Below, piece by piece: positions 37,948-46,476 of a stretch of 64,000 nt of DNA. The notes under the pieces were generated by a model. It was not told where the DNA came from and did no database searches. It saw nothing but the letters and a program-made list of their open reading frames with translations. Made by a program: the position numbers and the translations under genes. The DNA is from Archangium lipolyticum (GTDB lineage Bacteria > Myxococcota > Myxococcia > Myxococcales > Myxococcaceae): the NCBI RefSeq assembly GCF_024623785.1, contig NZ_JANKBZ010000014.1, positions 124,001 to 188,000 on the forward strand, given 5' to 3'. Position 1 is the stretch's first letter. The number at the start of each line of letters is the position of its first letter.

Positions 37948-38754
37948 TCACTGACTGACGCTGACGCTGAAGTCCAGCGAGGATATCTTGTCATCAATAT
38001 CCCCATACCACGGCAAGTCAAACCAGTGGGTATCACCAAAGTCAAAATCAGCATGCCCGTCGAACAGGTAGGCTCGAGTATCATCGAGGTATGGGTCCTT
38101 ATAGAAACTGCCCACAATGTTATTGATTACAAAACTCGACCCATTCAAGCGACAAGGAGAGATGCCCCGCTCATAACATATGGAAAGCGCATCCCTGTAG
38201 GATGAGTACGCATTGTCATGCAGAATCGTGGGGTATCGCAAACCAATCTCAGATGCAGGATTTGGGTACTGACTGGCGATGGCGGAGTTGAATTCAAAAA
38301 GCGAACCATAACAGGCTCTCTCGCCCCCATAGCCGGTGCCGGTATACATCTCAACGAGACAGGACGGGGGGGACAGACACGAACCGTAATTCCCACAGGT
38401 CGACCCAGCACCATTAATTGTGCACGCGCGATCACACCGTGAAGAACCAGAACAGATGCTGGAGCACTCGCTTGTGCAAACTCTGATAGCCCCACAATAC
38501 GCAACCGGTCCTTCTGGATTCAACATGCACGGGGTATCACATGGCATTTGCGCCGTACAAATTGCTTGGCACGGAGGTCCCAATATATTCGCCTGCGTGA
38601 CGGCACCAACATCCGGGGCGATTGGCTCGTCCCCAATGTTGACATCTTCAGCCACGCCGCATCCAAGAGCCCAAACGACCGACACGAATACAAACAAAAA
38701 GTGTCTCAATCTCGCCTCAATCAAGTGACACTGCCATGCACCAGACGTCCCCAT
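37948..38754 (-). CDS. Cys-rich lipoprotein with a beta/gamma-crystallin-like domain
   Basis: A 268-residue lipoprotein (signal VVWALGC, Cys near residue 32). The first ~90 mature residues hold about 14 cysteines in a knot-like pattern (CQAICTAQMPCDTPC, CTSECSSICSGSSRCDRAC). The C-terminal part shows a beta/gamma-crystallin signature: a CLVEMYTGTGYGGERACYG motif and DDKISSLDFSV at the end, features also seen in I36-type inhibitors. The gene is clearly less GC-rich than its neighbours, which suggests transfer. It ends next to the Ig-like fragment (convergent). The 55 bases to the IS5-type remnant are empty. Confidence 0.6.
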   Translation of the reverse strand: MGTSGAWQCHLIEARLRHFLFVFVSVVWALGCGVAEDVNIGDEPIAPDVGAVTQANILGPPCQAICTAQMPCDTPCMLNPEGPVAYCGAIRVCTSECSSICSGSSRCDRACTINGAGSTCGNYGSCLSPPSCLVEMYTGTGYGGERACYGSLFEFNSAIASQYPNPASEIGLRYPTILHDNAYSSYRDALSICYERGISPCRLNGSSFVINNIVGSFYKDPYLDDTRAYLFDGHADFDFGDTHWFDLPWYGDIDDKISSLDFSVSVSQ

Positions 38755-38809
38755 AGTCGTCAGTATCGCACAAAGTCAATGGATTTCAGATGCTGTCGAG
38801 CAGGAGCGA

Positions 38810-39010
38810 TCATGCGAGACTGTGGAGCATGAGTCGCGTCGTGCACAGATAGAGGATGGATTCGGAAAGCTTGCCCTTGTGCTCGTAGTCATTGGGCGAA
38901 CGCCGCTCCCGATTGAGCGAGCCGTAGGTGCTCTCGCCAATCAAAAGCACGACTGTGTCTCGCCCGGGACGCAGACCGGATCGGGTCACCCGGATGCCAA
39001 CAAGAGTACG
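38810..39010 (-). mobile_element. IS5-family transposase C-terminal fragment
   Basis: On the minus strand, GESTYGSLNRERRSPNDYE and SESILYLCTTRLMLHSLA then a stop at 38810-38812 match the end of IS5-type DDE transposases (VERTFAWLGRCRRL..DYE ... IRLMLRRLA). About 65 codons are readable; no DDE triad, no start and no terminal repeat were found, so this is a dead remnant. Confidence 0.6.
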
Positions 39011-39078
39011 AGCGACAACGCAGCGAGAGTAAACGGTGAGTAGCGCATGGCCATCAACCTACTCGTAGGTGCCCCGAT

Positions 39079-39633
39079 TTAAAGAAAAACCGCACCCTGG
39101 CTACCTCTCACCTTCACTTGAAGATGCGGGGTCACCTCCTCGACCACCCAGCCCTCCGAAGCCGTGTTCTTCACCATGACACGGACCGCCGCCTCGGACC
39201 TCCCGCCGCTACCGGAAAACAGGAGCTTGGAGATCGTCGTGGCGGCGCCCGCAGAACCGGGCCCAACCACGTAGTCTCCCACCTTCGCCCACGGGAGCCG
39301 CGTCAAACCCTTGACTTCCTGGGCGAGGAGCCCGGGCAGCACTCCCACCAGCTCACTCGCCGCCGACGCCTGCCCACCGCTTTCGCATTGCGCGAGGCGC
39401 CGCGTGCGGTCCTCCACCTCCTCGCGCAAGGACGCTGCCGTCCGCGGCTGGCGCAACACCTTCACCTGCAGCTGCGCCCTCCCCGCCACGACTCGCGTCG
39501 TGGTCCCCCGCTCGGAGGTCCGCCGGAAGGCTCGGTTGTAGCTGCCACCTCCCCAGCCGTGGGGTCCACCGAAGCACCGGCTGATGCTTGGCCAGCAGTC
39601 GCAGCACCTCCCCGCTCTACTGGGATCCACCAC
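39079..39633 (-). pseudogene. DUF2381-like fragment, N-terminus lost
   Basis: The frame from about 39510 down reads QLQVKVLRQPRTAASLREEVEDRTRRLAQCES, LPGLLAQEVKGLTRLPW and AAVRVMVKNTASEGWVVEEVTP, resembling the middle coiled-coil and the last beta domain of the myxobacterial DUF2381 family (secreted proteins of about 300 residues). The expected signal peptide and first domain (about 110 residues) are missing; the first 40 codons of the open frame (RCCDCWPSISRCFGGPHGWGG) do not look like protein. I treat it as a truncated pseudogene. Confidence 0.45.
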
Positions 39634-39721
39634 CTAAACGCACTGCCGACGACAGCCCCGGCACCGAGGTCTCCTCGGGCCGGGGTTTTTCTTTCGTACC
39701 TGCGCCGGCGAGAGCCGGGCC

Positions 39722-40333
39722 CTACATGAAGATCCCGGGCGCCCCCTCGAGGGCCGCGCGCAGTTCCTCGACAGTTGTGTCGCTCTTCTTCGCAATGGTG
39801 GGCGCGTGCCACGCCGACGCGACCGTGCCCTTTGGCGGATCGCATACCGTCCTGATGACGGAGTCAAAGGACCCGGGCCACTCGCGCCGCGCCAGCTCCG
39901 CCGCGTGCCGGCGTGCGTCCAGGAAGGTGAAGCACGGCCAGCGCGGCAGCCGAATCGAAGTCATGTCGCAATTGAAGAAGCGGCACCCCTCGAGCTGCGC
40001 CTCGGAGAAGTCGCAGTCCTCGATCCCACCCGCCCTCCACCTCTCGTCCACGTCCTCGCGGAAGCCGAAGTCATTGCCGGTGTAGCTACCCTTGAACCGG
40101 CACCCCTTCAGCTTCATCGTGGCCCACGGCAGGCCCTTCAGCTGGCCCTTCGCCTGAATGGTGCAGTTGACGAGCTGCCCTGATACCAAGCTCACTGCGC
40201 GCCGCGCGGCACTGATGATGACCGTGCAGTCGCGCAGCGTCAGGTCGGGGCCGAGCCAGTAGAATGGGCCTTTCAGCAGCTCCAGCCGCTCGCCGATGAT
40301 CTCTCGCTTCTCGTAGTGGATGTTGGGAGTCAC
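39722..40333 (-). CDS. Putative immunity protein with pentapeptide-like core
   Basis: A 203-residue soluble protein that follows the broken SitA-like toxin by 7 bases on the same strand. The centre has pentapeptide-repeat-like spacing (CTIQAKGQLKGLPWATMKLKGCRF, DCDFSEAQLEGCRFFNCDM), which would form a right-handed beta-helix; the C-terminal ~70 residues are helical (FTFLDARRHAAELARREWP). No signal or membrane segment. The frame is intact from start to stop although the toxin upstream is multiply damaged, so it may now serve as an orphan immunity gene against kin toxins. Confidence 0.6.
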   Translation of the reverse strand: MTPNIHYEKREIIGERLELLKGPFYWLGPDLTLRDCTVIISAARRAVSLVSGQLVNCTIQAKGQLKGLPWATMKLKGCRFKGSYTGNDFGFREDVDERWRAGGIEDCDFSEAQLEGCRFFNCDMTSIRLPRWPCFTFLDARRHAAELARREWPGSFDSVIRTVCDPPKGTVASAWHAPTIAKKSDTTVEELRAALEGAPGIFM

Positions 40334-40340
40334 GAGGACC

Positions 40341-41728
40341 TCAGAAGAAGATCATGCGGAAGAATGTGCTGGCCATCCGCCGCCCGTGCAGCGCGAAGTT
40401 GGACTCAGTGCCCGACAGGATCTCGTAATGGTAACTCTGTCCGCCCGGGCCGGTGATGTCTACTCCGCGGCTGTTCCAGGACAAACCGGGGAATCGGTCC
40501 TTCACCTGCGCCTCGACCCATCGCCCTCGCGCCTGACGCTCCAGGAGATTCGCACGATGCTCCAAGCTGCGGCGCCGCATCCTGTCGATTGCCCGCACTT
40601 CGTCATCCGACAGCATAGCCCGGGACCACTTCGCCGCTTCCTCCCTCACAGCCGCCTGCAGCTCGTCGCCTAGCCGGTCCTCCGCCGGTATGTCCCTGTG
40701 GCTCTTGCCTCGCGGGAGGTGCCACCGCTCGCCATTGCTGAGGATGACCTGCCTATTTCCACCACGGTGCTGGATGGCCACGGTGCCCGAGTGCCCTCAA
40801 GCTGCTCCCGAGCTGCCGCTCCTCGCCAGGACGTTGATGGCGACGGGCGCCTGCGGGGACGTGAGGACGACGAGGGCGCGGCTCTGCTCCACCACCACCT
40901 CCACCGCGGCGGCCTCCTCCATCGCCACCGCTACAGAGCCCTCCATGCCCTGGGCCGCCCACTGAGCCTGCACCTGGTTGAACCTGGGCAGTGAGCGCAG
41001 GTGCGTTGCTACCTCGCCGAGAGTCCGCCGGGTGAGGGTGGCCACCGCGAGAATGAGGGCCCGGGCTGCGTCCGTCCCTATGCGCTTGCCGAAGGCCTCG
41101 CCGGCGTCGCGCAGCTCCTCGAACGTGGTGGCCTCGTGTGCCGCGTGCGCCATGCTGGCCCACCCGTCCATGAGGCCCCACATGGCGTCCACGCCCAGCC
41201 AGGCCAGCAGCACCACCGAGAGCGCGGCCGCAACTGCCTTCGTGCTCGGCTCCGGTAGCAGCCAGAGCGCCAGATACAGGCCCGCGGCCCACACCAGCGA
41301 GGCGAGCCCTTGTCGGTGAGGGGCACCAGCGTGAGGACCCTGTCCCGGTACACCTCGGCAAGCAGCTCCTCCTCGGGCATGGCCTGAAGCAGCCCTTGTG
41401 CGGCCTCCTGGGGTGTCCCCTGCACCTGGTGGTGCTGGAGGAGCTGCGCCACCGCGCGCTGGTACTCCTCCCGCGTGACGGCCACCACCCGTGTTTTCCC
41501 GCCCGCCTCGACATGGCCCGCGTACACAATGACCACCGGCTGCAGCTCCCTCGGCGCCGTTCGCGCCTCGCTCCCCGCTGCCTCCTCCCAGCCGCGGATC
41601 CCCCCCTCCCCCCGCTTCCCCGCCGGGCCCCGCGTCGCGCAGGCCGCGTGGAGGAAGAGGACGATGAGCCAGAGGGCGCCTGCCGGCGCCCAGGGGGGCG
41701 GGCCTCGCCGCCGAGCCTTGAGCTGCGT
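40341..41728 (-). pseudogene. SitA-like lipoprotein toxin with start, frameshift and stop lesions
   Basis: Read through the damage, the product is a lipoprotein toxin: signal GALWLIVLFLHAAC, a region with VVAVTREEYQRAVAQLLQ, a hydrophobic hairpin (GLYLALWLL, AVAAALSVVLLAWLGVDAM), a helical part, and a C-terminal toxin domain (VEAQVKDRFPGLSWNSRGVD, YHYEILSGTESN). It resembles the SitA5-type swarm-inhibition toxins of Myxococcus. Three lesions: ACG (41726-41728) instead of ATG exactly 9 bases after GGAG; loss of one G near 41307-41309 shifting the frame inside DKG(L)AS; and an in-frame TGA at 40797-40799 between SSGAA and GHSGTVAIQHRGG. Sequencing error could explain one lesion but hardly three. 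Confidence 0.65.
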
Positions 41729-41754
41729 ACCGCCGCACTCCCCCGCACTCCCCA

Positions 41755-41885
41755 GCCCCAGGACTCCAGCACCCGGCGCCTGCCCCCACACCGTACGCAG
41801 GCCAACACGCCCAGCGCTTTCCGTCCTGCGCAGCAGCCCGGCCCAATCCACTCGCGGCGTCCGATCCTTCTTTGCTTCCGCCTTC
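41755..41885 (-). mobile_element. IS91-family transposase C-terminal fragment
   Basis: On the minus strand DRTPRVDWAGLLRRT, then in the next frame KALGVLACVRCGGRRRVLES, match the C-terminal zinc-binding end of IS91-type rolling-circle transposases (RVDWA.LL.R....DVL.C..CGGRRRVLA). The break between the two frames and the missing catalytic part show a dead remnant. It ends about 30 bases before the toxin pseudogene. Confidence 0.55.
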
Positions 41886-41991
41886 GCTGCTGCCTCAAGC
41901 GGGGGGCTCGCCTCTTGCTGCTCCGGCTCTACTCCCTCTTGGGGGAGCTGCTCGTGCTGCACTACGCCCTGGGCGCGCGGAGTGAGGATGC

Positions 41992-44625
41992 TCATCGCCT
42001 GGATCCGGTCGAAGGCATGGCCTCGAGCGCGCCCAGGTCCCACGCGCCGTCATGCCAGAAGGAGCTCGACAGCACGTACTCCACCTCGGGCTCCGTGACG
42101 CCCTCACTCAGGGGCAGGCCCAGCGCCTCGGCGAACGCCAGGTCGTAGTCGAGGAATAGCGCCTGGAGCGCGGGTGGCGTGCTCGGCGGGTACACGGCGA
42201 AGGGCACCAGCGTGTCCTTCCGCGAGATGGCGAGCAGTTGCCGCGCCAGCACGCTCCCCCGCGCGTCCCGCGCGTAGAGCACCCGCTTGTTGATGTCGAG
42301 CGCCACCGCCGCTGCGGACTCCGCGCGGATGCCATTGAGGCCGAAGCAGCTCCCCACGTAGGTGCCCATGCGCAGCACCTCCAGCGCGTCCCCTTCCATC
42401 TCCAGCGTCACCCGCCCCCACCCCGGTACCTCCCAGCTCAGCACCGGCCCCGCGAGCCACGTCTCCGGCTTCACCCGGGGGTGGCGGGCGAACCAGGCGC
42501 GGGACTCGGGGTGCTCGCGGATGAAGTCGCGCTCGCCCGCGAAGTAATGCTGGAGCAGCCGGCGCAGGCCCCGCCGGTTGCCCTCCACCAGCCGCGCCAT
42601 CTGCAGCGCGTGCCGCACCCGCGTGTCCCCCACGTCCGCCGCGAGGCTTCCGCGCAGGAATTCGAGCACATGCCGCGCCAGCAACTGCATCCGCAGCCGG
42701 GGCAGCTGGGTCCGCGCCAGGCGCAGCGCCCGCTCCGTCCGGGCCGGGGACAGCGTCTCCCCCGCCTCCCACGCCAGCCGCGCCTTCCTCGGCAGCGGGC
42801 TGTCCACGCCCTCGCTCCCATGCTCGCGCAGGCTCGCCACGAGGCGCCCGGGCTCCCACTCCAGGGGATCCTCCCGGACCCAGGGGTGCCGGGCGAAGTC
42901 CTCCCACAGCGCGGCCCGGGCCTCCTTGTGCGGTGTGCCCAGCAGCGCCACCGTTCGCGCCAGGGTCTCGGGGCAGGACTCCAGGGCCGCGAGCACCAGG
43001 TCCGCCCTCCGCGCCACCAGGTCCGCCATTCCCTCGCCCACCAGCCCCGCCAGGTCTCCCCGGGAGCAGCTCTCCTCCAGGCACGACAGGCTCCGCTCCG
43101 GAAGGCGCGTGAGCCGCTCGCGCACCGAGGGCTCGGGGTGATTCACCAGGGATTCGAGCGCGTAGGACAGGCGGTCCGCGTCCCCGAAGGGCGGCTGGCA
43201 CACGCGCTCGGCCAGGGTGAACACGGTGGGTTCCAGCCAGTCCGGGCCCGACCACTTCGCCCCCATGTCGCCCAGAAGGTTGAACACCATCTGCACCGCG
43301 CGCCGCTGGTGGCTCGCCGGAATGCGCTCCAGCAGCCGGAGCAGCCGGGGATGGAGACGCCGGATGGCCCCCCACGCCCGTGGCTCCTCCTCGTCGGGCG
43401 CCCAGGCCTCGGCCAGGCCCTCCACCAGCCGCCCCGCCGCGCCCGGGCTCAAGCGCCGCCAGGGCGTGTCCACGAGCAGCCCGGCGAAGTCCGGGAACTG
43501 GCCACACAGCCCCCACAGCGTCACCAGGGTGGCCTCCTCGAGCTCGATCTCCGCGAAGGCGAAGAGGTCCAGCAGGAGCTCCTCCGGGACGGGGCCACTC
43601 GCCGTGGGCAGCGCGTGGGTCAGCCAGTCCCGTCGGGGGGAGTCTCCGAGGGCCTCCAGCAGCCGGTAGCCACTGAGCAGGTACTCGCTGGTCAAGCCCA
43701 GGGCGAGGCCACACAGGTAGTACCGCCGCCGTCCCGGCACCTCGGCCGCGAAGTCCTCGATGCGGAGATCGTACCGGCCAGGCTCGAGGCCCGCCACCTT
43801 GGACTTCGTCTCGAAGAGGGCCTGGAGCAACCCCGCCTGGTGCTCGGGTTCGAGCGAGGCGGTAACCTCCAGCCAGCCCAGGCCCTTGTCCGGCACCCAC
43901 TCCGCCAGCAGCCGCGCGGCGAGCACCCCCACCTCGGGGTGGGAGTCGAGCGCCAGGCGTCCCCGCAGCGCGAACAGCCGGTGGAAGTCGGAGGCCTCGC
44001 CCGGCCGCAACAGGCACCCGAGCCGGAGCAGGCTCCCGGGCAGCTCGGCGCTCCGCGCCTCCAGGACGCCATGGCGCCACGCCAGGGCCACGTCCACGCG
44101 TCCCGGCGCCGTGAGCGCGCGATCCACCTGCGCCAGCCGCTCGCGCGACAGGCCCTCGTCTCCAAGCCGCTGGAGGGCCTCGGCCAGGTGGGGCCGCAGG
44201 GGCTCGAGCAGGGCCCGCGCCGTGGAGCGGTGCAGCAGGTAGGGCCGCACGTCGAGCGCCTCGGGCTGGCTCCGTTTGGGCGGCTGATAGGTGGTGCCCC
44301 GGTAGCCCCGGGGGTGGGCGGCGGTCCTCTTGTGCGGCGCGGGGGGCGGCTCCAGCCAGGGGTGGGCCAGCGCGGGCGCGGGGCCCAACTCACCCGGCAC
44401 GGTGTGCAGCAGCACCCGCAGCACGTGGGTGAGCGTGTCCACCGTCGCGCCGCGCGCCCGGCCCAGGTGCTCCCAGGACGCGAGCAGCGCCGCGCGCTCC
44501 CGCGAGCCGTCGCCCTTCACCTCGCCGAGTGGCCTCCGGACGAGGCGGCTCGCGCCCTCCTCCTCGGGCAGCAGGAGCGCGATGAGCCCCTCCGGCTCGC
44601 GAGACACACAGATGAGGCGTGGCAT
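41992..44625 (-). CDS. Large protein of unknown function
   Basis: An 877-residue soluble protein without signal or membrane segments, mostly helical and Leu/Arg/Glu-rich (repeated patterns like RLLERIPASHQRRAVQMVFNLLG and LTRLPERSLSCLEESC suggest HEAT/ARM-like repeats). The C-terminal ~150 residues form a distinct region: LRMGTYVGSCFGLNGIRAES, VALDINKRVLYARDARGSV, RQLLAISRKDTLVPFAVYPP and LFLDYDLAFAEALGLPL. I have seen this ending in unnamed bacterial proteins but cannot attach a function. Start at ATG 44625 (MPRLICVSREPEG); the frame is open to 44760, across the intergenic gap and into the LysR gene's 3' end. It is downstream of the LysR gene on the same strand. Confidence 0.7.
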   Translation of the reverse strand: MPRLICVSREPEGLIALLLPEEEGASRLVRRPLGEVKGDGSRERAALLASWEHLGRARGATVDTLTHVLRVLLHTVPGELGPAPALAHPWLEPPPAPHKRTAAHPRGYRGTTYQPPKRSQPEALDVRPYLLHRSTARALLEPLRPHLAEALQRLGDEGLSRERLAQVDRALTAPGRVDVALAWRHGVLEARSAELPGSLLRLGCLLRPGEASDFHRLFALRGRLALDSHPEVGVLAARLLAEWVPDKGLGWLEVTASLEPEHQAGLLQALFETKSKVAGLEPGRYDLRIEDFAAEVPGRRRYYLCGLALGLTSEYLLSGYRLLEALGDSPRRDWLTHALPTASGPVPEELLLDLFAFAEIELEEATLVTLWGLCGQFPDFAGLLVDTPWRRLSPGAAGRLVEGLAEAWAPDEEEPRAWGAIRRLHPRLLRLLERIPASHQRRAVQMVFNLLGDMGAKWSGPDWLEPTVFTLAERVCQPPFGDADRLSYALESLVNHPEPSVRERLTRLPERSLSCLEESCSRGDLAGLVGEGMADLVARRADLVLAALESCPETLARTVALLGTPHKEARAALWEDFARHPWVREDPLEWEPGRLVASLREHGSEGVDSPLPRKARLAWEAGETLSPARTERALRLARTQLPRLRMQLLARHVLEFLRGSLAADVGDTRVRHALQMARLVEGNRRGLRRLLQHYFAGERDFIREHPESRAWFARHPRVKPETWLAGPVLSWEVPGWGRVTLEMEGDALEVLRMGTYVGSCFGLNGIRAESAAAVALDINKRVLYARDARGSVLARQLLAISRKDTLVPFAVYPPSTPPALQALFLDYDLAFAEALGLPLSEGVTEPEVEYVLSSSFWHDGAWDLGALEAMPSTGSRR

Positions 44626-44692
44626 GCCGTCCCCCTTCACCCCCACGATAGCCCAGGGCCACGCGGCCCGTTGAGTCTCCAGGATCAAGCCC

Positions 44693-45592
44693 TCAGGAGC
44701 GCTTTCGCCGCGAGCCACTGTGCGGCGACAAGCTCGGCTCGGCCAGCGTGGCCATGGCATCCACGAAGAGCCGGACCTTGGCCGGAAGATTCAGCCGGCT
44801 CGGGTAGACGACGTGGATGGCCCGCAGGCTCGCGGGCTTCGGGCCGAAGAGGATTTTCAGCCGGCCGTCACGGACTGCGTCCCGGCAGAGGATGGCCGGG
44901 ACGCGCGCAATGCCGATCCCGGCGATCGCCGCCTCACACGCGAGCTCGAGATCATTCACGGTCAGGACCGGATCGATTCGAGACTTCACCCCCTCGGCCT
45001 CCCACGTCTCGAACGGACTGAAGCCAATGCAGCGCGCGGAGTGGAGCGCCCTGGCGCTCGGCGCGCCGTACTTCGATAGGAAGCGAGGGCTCGCCACGAA
45101 GTGAATCGGACCCTCGCCGAGCTTTCTCGCCACGAGCGACGAGTCGTCGAGCGGGCCGATGTGAATCCCGACATCCAGCCCCTCTTCGATGAGGTGGACA
45201 CGGCGGTCCGCCAGCACCAGCTCCACCCGCGCCTGGGGATAACTGGCGAGGTACTGCGCAATCACGGGTGTCAGGTATCGCCGCCCGTAGAGTACCGGCG
45301 AGGACACCCGCAGCAGGCCGGTGGGCTCCGCCTGCCGCTGTTGCACCTCGCTGTTCGCCTCGTCGATTTGGGCGGCGATGGCGGAGCAGCGCTCGTAGTA
45401 CGTCGCTCCTGCCTGGGTGACCCGCAGGCGCCGCGTGGTTCGTTCGAGAAGCCGCACCCCGAGCCGCTCCTCCAGATTGCGGATGCGCTCGCTGATGGTC
45501 TGCTTGGTGATGCCGAGCCGGCGCGCCGCCCGGGTGAAGCTCTCCTCTCGAACGACCGCGACGAAGAGCATCATGTCGGCTGGTGAAATCAT
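44693..45592 (-). CDS. LysR-family transcription regulator
   Basis: A 299-residue regulator: winged helix-turn-helix at about 1-60 (MMLFVAVVREESFTRAARRL, ITKQTISERIRNLEERLG) and a periplasmic-binding-protein-like effector domain (GLLRVSSPVLYGRRYL, VELVLADRRVHLIEEGLDVGIHIG, ELACEAAIAGIGIARVP). It belongs to the YcaN/AaeR-like branch judged by LFVAVVREESFTRAARRL. Divergent from the glutathione transferase gene with 104 bases between; LysR regulators typically control the divergent gene, so the transferase is its likely target. Start ATG 45592 gives the conserved N-terminus; the longer frame to 45730 would overlap the transferase gene. Confidence 0.88.
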   Translation of the reverse strand: MISPADMMLFVAVVREESFTRAARRLGITKQTISERIRNLEERLGVRLLERTTRRLRVTQAGATYYERCSAIAAQIDEANSEVQQRQAEPTGLLRVSSPVLYGRRYLTPVIAQYLASYPQARVELVLADRRVHLIEEGLDVGIHIGPLDDSSLVARKLGEGPIHFVASPRFLSKYGAPSARALHSARCIGFSPFETWEAEGVKSRIDPVLTVNDLELACEAAIAGIGIARVPAILCRDAVRDGRLKILFGPKPASLRAIHVVYPSRLNLPAKVRLFVDAMATLAEPSLSPHSGSRRKRS

Positions 45593-45596
45593 GACC

Positions 45597-45613
45597 GTCA
45601 AGTCTAGCCTGAC
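45597..45613. promoter_or_regulatory. Candidate LysR operator
   Basis: An imperfect inverted repeat GTCAAG-TCTAG-CCTGAC (5 of 6 matching in each arm) lies 5 bases upstream of the LysR start codon and 84 bases upstream of the divergent transferase gene. LysR sites are typically T-N11-A dyads of about this size. Confidence 0.35.
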
Positions 45614-45696
45614 AATGAGTTCGCCTGGGGCTGGATTGTCCGGGGACCCCTGGCCGCCGCATGTTACCGCCTCCCGCCAACCCCAGGTGCACACCC

Positions 45697-46311
45697 ATGA
45701 AGCTCTACTTTGCCCCCCGAACCCGAGCAACCCGTGCCCGATGGCTGCTGGAGGAACTCGGGGTCCCCTACGAGCTGGTCAAACTCGACCTCTCTCGACA
45801 GGAGAACAGCACCCCCGCCTACCTGGCGGTGCATCCGCTGGGCGAAGTCCCCGCCCTGGTGGAGGGGGACGTCACGCTGCTCGAGTCCCTGGCCATCTGT
45901 CTCCATCTGGCCGACCGGTTCCCGGAGAAGCACCTGGCGCCGCCCATGGGTTCCACGGAGCGCGGCCCTTATTACCAGTGGATGGTCTTCGCCGAGCTGA
46001 CCCTCGATCCCGTGGTGATGGCGTTCCACCAGCACGCACAGTTGCCCGAGGAGGAGCAGGCCAGCGCGCACTCGGCGGAAGAGCTCGCGAAGCACAGGAC
46101 CCGACTCGCGGCCGTGCTCGACGTCATCAACGGGGGCCTCGGCGACCGTGAATTCCTCGTGGGAGGGGCATTCACCGCCGCCGATGTGGTGATGGTGTCC
46201 ATCCTCCACTGGGCCAACACGCTGAAGCTGCTCGATGGACACCCGAGGCTGGCGGAGTACGTCAAGCGCCACGCTCAACGTCCGGCTGTGCGAAGGGCCG
46301 TCTCGGGGTGA
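45697..46311 (+). CDS. Glutathione S-transferase
   Basis: A 204-residue protein with an N-terminal thioredoxin-fold domain (MKLYFAPRTRATRARWLLEELGVPYELVKLDL; VPALVEGDVTLLESLAICLHLADRFP with the Glu-Ser glutathione contact) and a helical C-terminal domain (FTAADVVMVSILHWANTLKLL). It is a GstA-like cytosolic enzyme conjugating or reducing electrophiles with glutathione. The ATG at 45697 gives the conserved start; the frame is open from 45661 but adds only non-homologous residues. Likely controlled by the divergent LysR regulator. Confidence 0.88.
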   Translation: MKLYFAPRTRATRARWLLEELGVPYELVKLDLSRQENSTPAYLAVHPLGEVPALVEGDVTLLESLAICLHLADRFPEKHLAPPMGSTERGPYYQWMVFAELTLDPVVMAFHQHAQLPEEEQASAHSAEELAKHRTRLAAVLDVINGGLGDREFLVGGAFTAADVVMVSILHWANTLKLLDGHPRLAEYVKRHAQRPAVRRAVSG

Positions 46312-46476
46312 GGCGGGTGGAGAAGGGAAAGCCCGCTCGCGTCAAGGGGGGCGGGTTTCGCCACTTTCCGTCGACTGCGCAGGTTCTCCTCTCAGACAGC
46401 GTCTGGTGCCGCTGACGCGCGCTCTCTAGTATCTGCGGCCGCTGGAGCACCAGCGGACCTCGAGAGGGGGCACATC

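Noticed and set aside
42238-45021. 927-codon plus-strand frame opposite the unknown 877-residue gene
   Set aside because: Pro/Arg/Gln-rich shadow without ribosome site; the minus-strand frame has protein-like patterns and a good start.
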